Assembly (NCBI GenBank): GCA_003491635.1
Contig: DNCG01000064.1
Coordinates: forward strand, 1-16,839
From: Actinomycetota bacterium
Lineage (GTDB): Bacteria; Actinomycetota; Aquicultoria; Subteraquimicrobiales; UBA9087
DNA: 16,839 nucleotides
Reading direction: 5' to 3'
The notes beneath the pieces were generated by a model. It was not told where the DNA came from. It saw only the letters and a program-made list of their open reading frames with translations, and made no database searches. The translations under genes and the position numbers were made by a program. Positions 12,506 to 16,839 of this stretch are shown piece after piece. The number at the start of each line of letters is the position of its first letter. Position 1 is the stretch's first letter.

Positions 12506-15001
12506 TTAGGACTCTGCGATTTCTGTTACGAATTTGACGTAATTATTGACCTCTGATTTGGCGCGCTTGTCCGAGTCGGCCTCGGCATAGACCCGAAAAA
12601 TGGGCTCCTCCGGATCTGGAAGAACAAGGGCCCACCGATGGGTGTCGTAAATCTTAATCCCATCGATGAGCTCCACTTTCTTGTCTTTTGCCCGCTCCAT
12701 CAAGCGCCGCATAACGAGGCCCTTCTGTTCCCAGGGACAGAAGACGCTCCTGTGAGCCAGATGATATTCGGGAAGCGAATCAATCAGCTTCGAGAGAGGG
12801 TTTTTCGCTTTGGCCAGGAACTCGAGGATCTTGCAGAAGGTCATGGTCGCATCGTAAGAGGGCAAGAATTTAGGAAAGATGAACCCCCCTCCTTGAGCAC
12901 CGGCAAAGATTACATCGCTCCGCAAAGAAGCCTCCATCAATGCCTTGGGGCTCACCTTCGTTCTGAGCACCTTCCGGCCATGCCGATTAGCTATCTCCTC
13001 GACCACGCTTGACGTGGTAAGGGGAACAGCTATCTTTCCTTTCCCCTCAAATAGACACGCCAATCTAACCAAAAGGTGAAGGAGATCGTCTGGAGATACA
13101 TCTCTACCCCTCTCATCCACCAGGTATACTTTCTCACAAGCACTATCTATCAGGATACCCAAATCGGCCTTGAACATACTGACCGTATTGGACAACTCCC
13201 TCATATGCTCTTCGAACTCCTCCCCACTTATGGTGGTCTTATCCTCATCGGTAAAGGCATGGAGGGAAACAACGTCACAGCCAAGATTGCCGATCAAAAT
13301 GGGCATCATGAGCGATGCGCTCCCGTAAGCATAATCCACCACCACCTTGAACTTTGCATCCCGGATGAGCTCCTTATCGACCGCCTTCAACAGACCATCA
13401 GCATAAAACTGGGTGGTTCGAGCAGGGAACAAAACCTCCCCCACTTCGCTATAGAAGACGCGCCGGTAGTCCTCCCTGAAATAATGCCTCTCTATGTTGC
13501 GCTGGGTCCCTTCATCGATATCTATCCCCTCAGAATCGAAGAATTTGATCTCCAGAAATTGAGGATCGAAGGGCGAAACTCGCACATGAACGCCCCCCAC
13601 GCAACGACTGGTGTGAATGTTGAATCGGTTAATGCAGGTGGGAGCCACCCTCAAATCCCGACAGTGTATTCCCGTGGCATTGAGCCCAGCAACGATCGCC
13701 CGTTTGATCATCCGAGAAGCCCTGTTGGCATCCCGGCTTACCATAACATGGGTATCTTTGGACAGGTACGTCCCATAGGCCATGGCGAGACGAACGGCGA
13801 GCTCAGGGGTTATATCGATGTTGATCAGCCCGGAAACGCCCTGTTTCCCAAAGAGAGAGCGCATCCCCCTCGACTCCCAAATTATGCTGGTGTTAACAAT
13901 TGCCCCAGCGTCGACCACCTTAAAGGGGTATATCTTGACATCGTGGTTTACGACTGCACTCTCTCCGATGTTGCACTCATCCCCGATCACAACTCCCTGC
14001 TCCAGACGAGCGCTCTTCTTCACATTACAGCTTCTCCCGACCACACAGCCATAGAGGCGAGCTTGAGATCCCACAAAGGAATTCTCCAAGATAATAGACC
14101 GATAGGTTTGGGCTTCCTTATCGATGATGACATTGTTGCCAATGATGGAGTACTTTCCCACCTTTGCGCCAGCCCCAATCTTGACATTCTGACCGATGAC
14201 GACGGGGCCGCTCAAATCCACCGTGGGATCGATGAAAGACCCCTTTCCCACCCAGATATTCTCGAGCATCTTTATCCCGTTGGGTTCGATCTTCGCTTTC
14301 CTCTCTAGGATATCCTGGTGAGCCTGAATGTACTGCTGGACATTGCCAATGTCGCACCAATATCCCTCCACCACACAGCCACAAGGGGGCTTGCCCTCCT
14401 TCAGCAAGAGCGGGAAAAGATCCTTGCTGAAATCAAAGGGCTTATCGGCGGGGATGTAATCAAATATCTCGGGCTCCAAGACATAAATACCCGTATTGAT
14501 GGTATCGCTGAAAATCTCTCCCCAGGTGGGCTTCTCCAGAAACTTCTGAATTTGGCCATCTTTATCTGCGATCACCACCCCAAATTCGAGAGGGTTCTCC
14601 ACGCTCTTGAGAGTCAAAGTGGCCAGGGACTTTTTTTTCTTATGGAAGTCAATCACCTGCGAGATGTCGATGTCGGTCACGACATCTCCGCTGATGACAA
14701 TGAATGTCTCATCCAAATGCCTCTCGGCATTTTTAACGCTTCCGGCGGTGCCCAAAGGGGTCTCCTCGATGGAGTAACTGAGGGTTACCCCCAAATCGGT
14801 TCCCTCTCCAAAGTAACTCTTGATCACCTGGGGCAAGAATTGAAGGGTGACCACGATGTCGGTTATCCCGTGCCCCTTGAGCAACTTAATGATGTGTTCC
14901 ATCACCGGTTTGTTCACCATCGAGACCATGGGTTTGGGTTGATTGCTGGTTAAGGGTCGGAGTCGAGTTCCCTCTCCCCCAGCCATGACTACCGCCTTCA
15001 A
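12506..15001 (-). CDS. Fused sugar nucleotidyltransferase, left-handed beta-helix and degenerate phosphomannomutase domain
   Basis: An 831-residue three-part protein. Residues 1-232 are a nucleotidyltransferase with MAGGEGTRLRPLTSNQPKPM, ISGDVVTD and EKPTWGE. Residues about 250-370 are hexapeptide repeats forming a left-handed beta-helix (VVIGQNVKIGAGAKVGKYSIIGNNVII). Residues about 375-831 have the phosphohexomutase fold, but its active-site loops are lost: GVHVRVSPFDP (470-480) replaces the phosphoserine loop, DSACEK (619-624) the metal loop, GAQGGG (701-706) the sugar loop and PDPEEP (795-800) the phosphate loop. The family is often annotated mannose-1-phosphate guanylyltransferase/phosphomannomutase. 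The transferase should make a nucleotide sugar; the last domain probably regulates or scaffolds. The start is the TTG at 15001 (MKAVVMAGG, with GGAGG 8 bases upstream), one base after the pgsA-like stop; earlier in-frame codons lie inside that gene. Confidence 0.9.
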   Translation of the reverse strand: MKAVVMAGGEGTRLRPLTSNQPKPMVSMVNKPVMEHIIKLLKGHGITDIVVTLQFLPQVIKSYFGEGTDLGVTLSYSIEETPLGTAGSVKNAERHLDETFIVISGDVVTDIDISQVIDFHKKKKSLATLTLKSVENPLEFGVVIADKDGQIQKFLEKPTWGEIFSDTINTGIYVLEPEIFDYIPADKPFDFSKDLFPLLLKEGKPPCGCVVEGYWCDIGNVQQYIQAHQDILERKAKIEPNGIKMLENIWVGKGSFIDPTVDLSGPVVIGQNVKIGAGAKVGKYSIIGNNVIIDKEAQTYRSIILENSFVGSQARLYGCVVGRSCNVKKSARLEQGVVIGDECNIGESAVVNHDVKIYPFKVVDAGAIVNTSIIWESRGMRSLFGKQGVSGLINIDITPELAVRLAMAYGTYLSKDTHVMVSRDANRASRMIKRAIVAGLNATGIHCRDLRVAPTCINRFNIHTSRCVGGVHVRVSPFDPQFLEIKFFDSEGIDIDEGTQRNIERHYFREDYRRVFYSEVGEVLFPARTTQFYADGLLKAVDKELIRDAKFKVVVDYAYGSASLMMPILIGNLGCDVVSLHAFTDEDKTTISGEEFEEHMRELSNTVSMFKADLGILIDSACEKVYLVDERGRDVSPDDLLHLLVRLACLFEGKGKIAVPLTTSSVVEEIANRHGRKVLRTKVSPKALMEASLRSDVIFAGAQGGGFIFPKFLPSYDATMTFCKILEFLAKAKNPLSKLIDSLPEYHLAHRSVFCPWEQKGLVMRRLMERAKDKKVELIDGIKIYDTHRWALVLPDPEEPIFRVYAEADSDKRAKSEVNNYVKFVTEIAES

Positions 15002-15002
15002 T

Positions 15003-15521
15003 TCATTCACCTCCAATCCTCTTAAGTTCAAGCTCGCCAAGGGCCTTTCTTAAATAATCAAGGCCCGAAATTATATATAAAAATAAGCCAAGATAGAAAA
15101 TCAAAAGACCCACAGCAAACTTACCCAGTAAAAAGAAAAAGGAAATCATCAAACAAGCCGTGGCCCTCTTGCCCAAATAAGAAACAGCGATCTTGACCCT
15201 CTGCCCCCGCAGATATCCATAGCCCAGCATGACCAGCAAATCTCTGATGATGAAAATGGACAGCGCCCACAGAGACGGCAGGCCATCCCTGAGATACAAA
15301 GCAATCACTACGCTTAGGACAAATATCCTATCAACAAAGGGATCGGCCAGAGTTCCAAATTCGGTGACACGCCCTGAAACGCGCGCAACAAAACCATCCA
15401 GCCAGTCGGTTAGGCCCGCCAAAACGAAAACAAACAGGGCAACAACATTATACCCCAAAAACATGAAATATAAGAGAACGGGTATCAAGGCCAGTCGAAG
15501 AATGGTCAGGGCATTGGCCAC
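15003..15521 (-). CDS. pgsA: CDP-alcohol phosphatidyltransferase (PgsA-like)
   Basis: A 172-residue integral membrane enzyme of phospholipid synthesis. The CDP-alcohol signature is complete: Asp39, Asp42-Gly43, Ala46-Arg47, Gly56, Asp60 and Asp64 (TDWLDGFVARV...FGTLADPFVD). The N-terminal NALTILRLALIPV is typical of PgsA, and about five or six membrane segments follow. It transfers a phosphatidyl group from CDP-diacylglycerol to an alcohol, most simply glycerol 3-phosphate, though cardiolipin or inositol-phosphate synthases share the motif. In Mycobacterium the gene before the DUF881-sbp cluster is pgsA2, which suits this position. The start is a GTG with a weak ribosome binding site, 9 bases after the corA stop; an upstream in-frame stop excludes earlier starts, and coupling to corA may compensate. 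Confidence 0.88.
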   Translation of the reverse strand: MANALTILRLALIPVLLYFMFLGYNVVALFVFVLAGLTDWLDGFVARVSGRVTEFGTLADPFVDRIFVLSVVIALYLRDGLPSLWALSIFIIRDLLVMLGYGYLRGQRVKIAVSYLGKRATACLMISFFFLLGKFAVGLLIFYLGLFLYIISGLDYLRKALGELELKRIGGE

Positions 15522-15530
15522 GGCAAGGCA

Positions 15531-16499
15531 TCACCACCACTGACGGCGCTTGAAGTAAATGAACATCCCAACGGCAAAGACTATCATCAGAACCCAAACC
15601 GCAAAATACCCGTAGGTCCAATAGAGTTCCGGCATATACTTAAAGTTCATCCCATAAACGCCCGTTATCAGCGTTAGGGGAATGAAGATCGTGGCCACAA
15701 CGGTTAGTTTCTTCATCACCTCGTTCAACTTGTTAGAGGTGGTGCTTAGATAGACATCCATGGCCCCGGTAATCACATCTCTCGCGGTATCCACCAGATC
15801 GATGATCCTGATGAGATGATCGGAGATGTCCTGGAAATAAACGTAGGTGTGTTTTCCGAGAAAGGGCAGTTCATATCTCAAAAGAACGCTGATTATCTCG
15901 CGTTGTGGGGCAGCAATCTTGCGGATGGTGAGCATCTGGCGCTTTAGGATAAACAACCTTTTGACATGATCTTGTGTGGGGCTTTCAAATATTTCGTCTT
16001 CGAGCTCATCGATTTCGTCACTCATCCTGTCCACCAAAAGAAAAGCATCGTCGACCATATTGTCGAGCAGGTTGTGGAGCAGCCAATCAACACCCCTGCT
16101 CATAAACTCGGGGTTCTTTAGGCAGCGCTCATAGAGAGAATCAATATCCGCAATCTTTTTGACGTGAACGGAGACCAAAAAATTCCTCCCCAAAAACATA
16201 TCCGCCTGAGAGCTCTCAATCTCCGCCGTCTCGGGAACATCGGCCAAAGCATACCAGATTATAAAAAGGTAGTTCTCATAATCGTCGACCTTGGGTAAGT
16301 TAAACTCGGCTTTGCAATCTTCAATGGCAAGAGGATGAAAATCAAATGCCGTCGAGAGTGCTCGATAATCCTCCTCGGAAGGCTTTTCTAGGTCAACCCA
16401 GATGATCGATTCCTTCCTTTTCAGATATGGTTTCAGCTCTTCCAGGGAAAGATTTTCTTTAATACCTTTCTCGGGAGTATAAAGCAGTGTTCTAATCAT
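15531..16499 (-). CDS. corA: CorA family magnesium/cobalt transporter
   Basis: A 322-residue protein with the CorA layout: an N-terminal cytoplasmic alpha/beta domain (IIWVDLEKPSEEDYRAL, HPLAIEDC), a long helical stalk (about 135-260) and two C-terminal membrane helices. The first helix ends in the signature YGMNFKYMPEL, with Gly-Met-Asn at 283-285 forming the pore entrance. The second is YFAVWVLMIVFAVGMFIYF, followed by a basic tail (KRRQWW). It works as a pentamer moving Mg2+ (or Co2+, Ni2+) inward. The ATG at 16499 with GGAGGG 3 bases upstream is preferred; an open extension of 25 codons upstream has no CorA-like sequence. Confidence 0.95.
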   Translation of the reverse strand: MIRTLLYTPEKGIKENLSLEELKPYLKRKESIIWVDLEKPSEEDYRALSTAFDFHPLAIEDCKAEFNLPKVDDYENYLFIIWYALADVPETAEIESSQADMFLGRNFLVSVHVKKIADIDSLYERCLKNPEFMSRGVDWLLHNLLDNMVDDAFLLVDRMSDEIDELEDEIFESPTQDHVKRLFILKRQMLTIRKIAAPQREIISVLLRYELPFLGKHTYVYFQDISDHLIRIIDLVDTARDVITGAMDVYLSTTSNKLNEVMKKLTVVATIFIPLTLITGVYGMNFKYMPELYWTYGYFAVWVLMIVFAVGMFIYFKRRQWW

Positions 16500-16550
16500 C
16501 GACCCTCCGAAAAACGATGACCCTATAATGTGTTCTATGGGGGAACTTAA

Positions 16551-16569
16551 AATCCTGCACACCAGGATT
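16551..16569 (-). terminator. Weak hairpin between the permease and corA genes
   Basis: AATCCTG (16551-16557) and CAGGATT (16563-16569) form a perfect 7-base stem with a 5-base loop. On the minus strand it is followed only by TT and then AAG, so together with the stem end there are four T in a row. This is a poor intrinsic terminator and may only attenuate read-through from the permease gene into corA. Confidence 0.3.
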
Positions 16570-16593
16570 GCCAAGAAGGTTTAAATCAACCCA

Positions 16594-16839
16594 TCAAACC
16601 TTCAATGCTACCTGAACGCAGTAACCAAATATCAGAGAAAGTATAACCATCGAGCTGAGGTAAAGGATTGCTGTCTTCTTGCCCAACTCCTTAGCTAACA
16701 CAAGGAAGGTAGATAGGTTCGTTGCGGGACCGACTATCAAAAAAATAACCACACCACCCAAAGTCAAACCCTTGGCAGCCAGAGCGGCGACGAAAGGAAT
16801 GCTCCCGGTGGAACAAACATACATGGGCGTCCCTATGAG
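16594..16839 (-). CDS. Permease of the SO_0444/ArsP-like (DUF318) family, C-terminal part
   Basis: The gene runs off the right edge; 81 C-terminal residues are present in an open frame up to base 16839. The segment TPMYVCSTGSIPFVAALAAKG, followed by a glycine-rich helix and FLIVGPATNLSTFLV, is the second conserved half of the predicted permease family that includes SO_0444, YraQ and ArsP-like proteins. Two or three membrane helices follow to the end (ILYLSSMVILSLIFGYCVQVAL). In known relatives the Cys and the GPATN motif lie in the transport core, and substrates are thought to be metal or metalloid species. Substrate here is unknown; the adjacent corA gene is only weak support for metal transport. 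An internal ATG at 16824 is not the start, because conserved sequence (LIGTP) continues upstream of it. Confidence 0.78.
   Translation of the reverse strand, partial: LIGTPMYVCSTGSIPFVAALAAKGLTLGGVVIFLIVGPATNLSTFLVLAKELGKKTAILYLSSMVILSLIFGYCVQVALKV

Noticed and set aside
13076..14308. A 410-codon open frame on the plus strand, with a 386-codon one at 11396-12556
   Set aside because: They lie antisense to the fused nucleotidyltransferase and the mutase, both with full family motifs. Their translations show no domain and have shadow-frame composition.
16524..16529. TATAAT on the plus strand between corA and the permease
   Set aside because: No plus-strand gene follows, and no matching -35 box was found.
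16578..16600. Imperfect GGTTT/AAACC inverted repeat around the permease stop
   Set aside because: The stem is only 5 A/T-rich pairs with a 13-base loop and no T-run, so chance is a good explanation.
1..16839. tRNA, rRNA, CRISPR arrays, transposases, toxin-antitoxin or phage genes
   Set aside because: Looked for on both strands; no spaced direct-repeat array, tRNA-like cloverleaf, transposase motif or integrase was recognised.

Overview
The window reads as chromosomal housekeeping DNA from a deep-branching, probably anaerobic or thermophilic Actinomycetota lineage. Support: a GarA-like FHA protein next to an FtsR-like MerR regulator, two DUF881 proteins flanking a small basic protein (SBP/DUF1290), a nearby gcvH and CDP-alcohol phosphatidyltransferase, and an RsiG-like coiled-coil protein. 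In M. tuberculosis, as I recall it, pgsA2, DUF881, sbp, DUF881, gcvH, garA and ftsR are consecutive (Rv1822-Rv1828). The same backbone is present here in the same order, with other genes inserted. The archaeal/thermophile-type zinc-knuckle nicotinate phosphoribosyltransferase and frequent TTG/GTG starts fit such a lineage, but the taxonomic call is inference. No rRNA, tRNA, CRISPR, insertion sequence or phage gene was seen.

Layout. Almost everything is on the minus strand, so transcription runs from high to low coordinates. From the right edge: the end of a permease of the SO_0444/ArsP-like family (16594-16839, 5' end outside the window); a CorA metal transporter; a PgsA-like CDP-alcohol phosphatidyltransferase; a three-domain nucleotidyltransferase / left-handed beta-helix / mutase-like protein; and a stand-alone phosphoglucomutase/phosphomannomutase ending at a good intrinsic terminator (10954-10983). 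A new promoter then serves DUF881, SBP, DUF881 and a VanW/G5 cell-wall protein. A two-gene plus-strand unit follows (type IV prepilin-like protein and a membrane protein with a degenerate GGDEF domain); its end overlaps the end of the VanW gene. Left of it, from a divergent promoter region, runs a tightly packed minus-strand unit: a broken macro-domain remnant, nicotinamidase, nicotinate phosphoribosyltransferase, a DUF3006 protein, a D-alanyl-D-alanine carboxypeptidase, GcvH and a LipM-type octanoyltransferase. After it come the RsiG-like protein, a small charged protein, the FHA protein and the start of the MerR regulator at the left edge.

How the genes work together. Three themes recur. 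One is envelope building: sugar-phosphate mutase, nucleotidyltransferase, phospholipid synthase, VanW/G5 protein, DD-carboxypeptidase, and the DUF881/SBP membrane proteins. The second is cofactor handling: NAD salvage by PncA then PncB, and lipoyl assembly on GcvH by LipM. The third is regulation: FHA and FtsR-like proteins, an RsiG-like protein with a nearly complete c-di-GMP signature, and a GGDEF-like protein that looks catalytically dead. The most interesting items are the RsiG-like protein with a Gln-to-His change in its signature, the pseudopilin/dead-GGDEF pair inserted in the conserved block, the macro-domain remnant in the NAD-salvage unit, and a repeat-plus-hairpin over the start of the mutase gene. 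There is no gene-free stretch longer than 300 bases.
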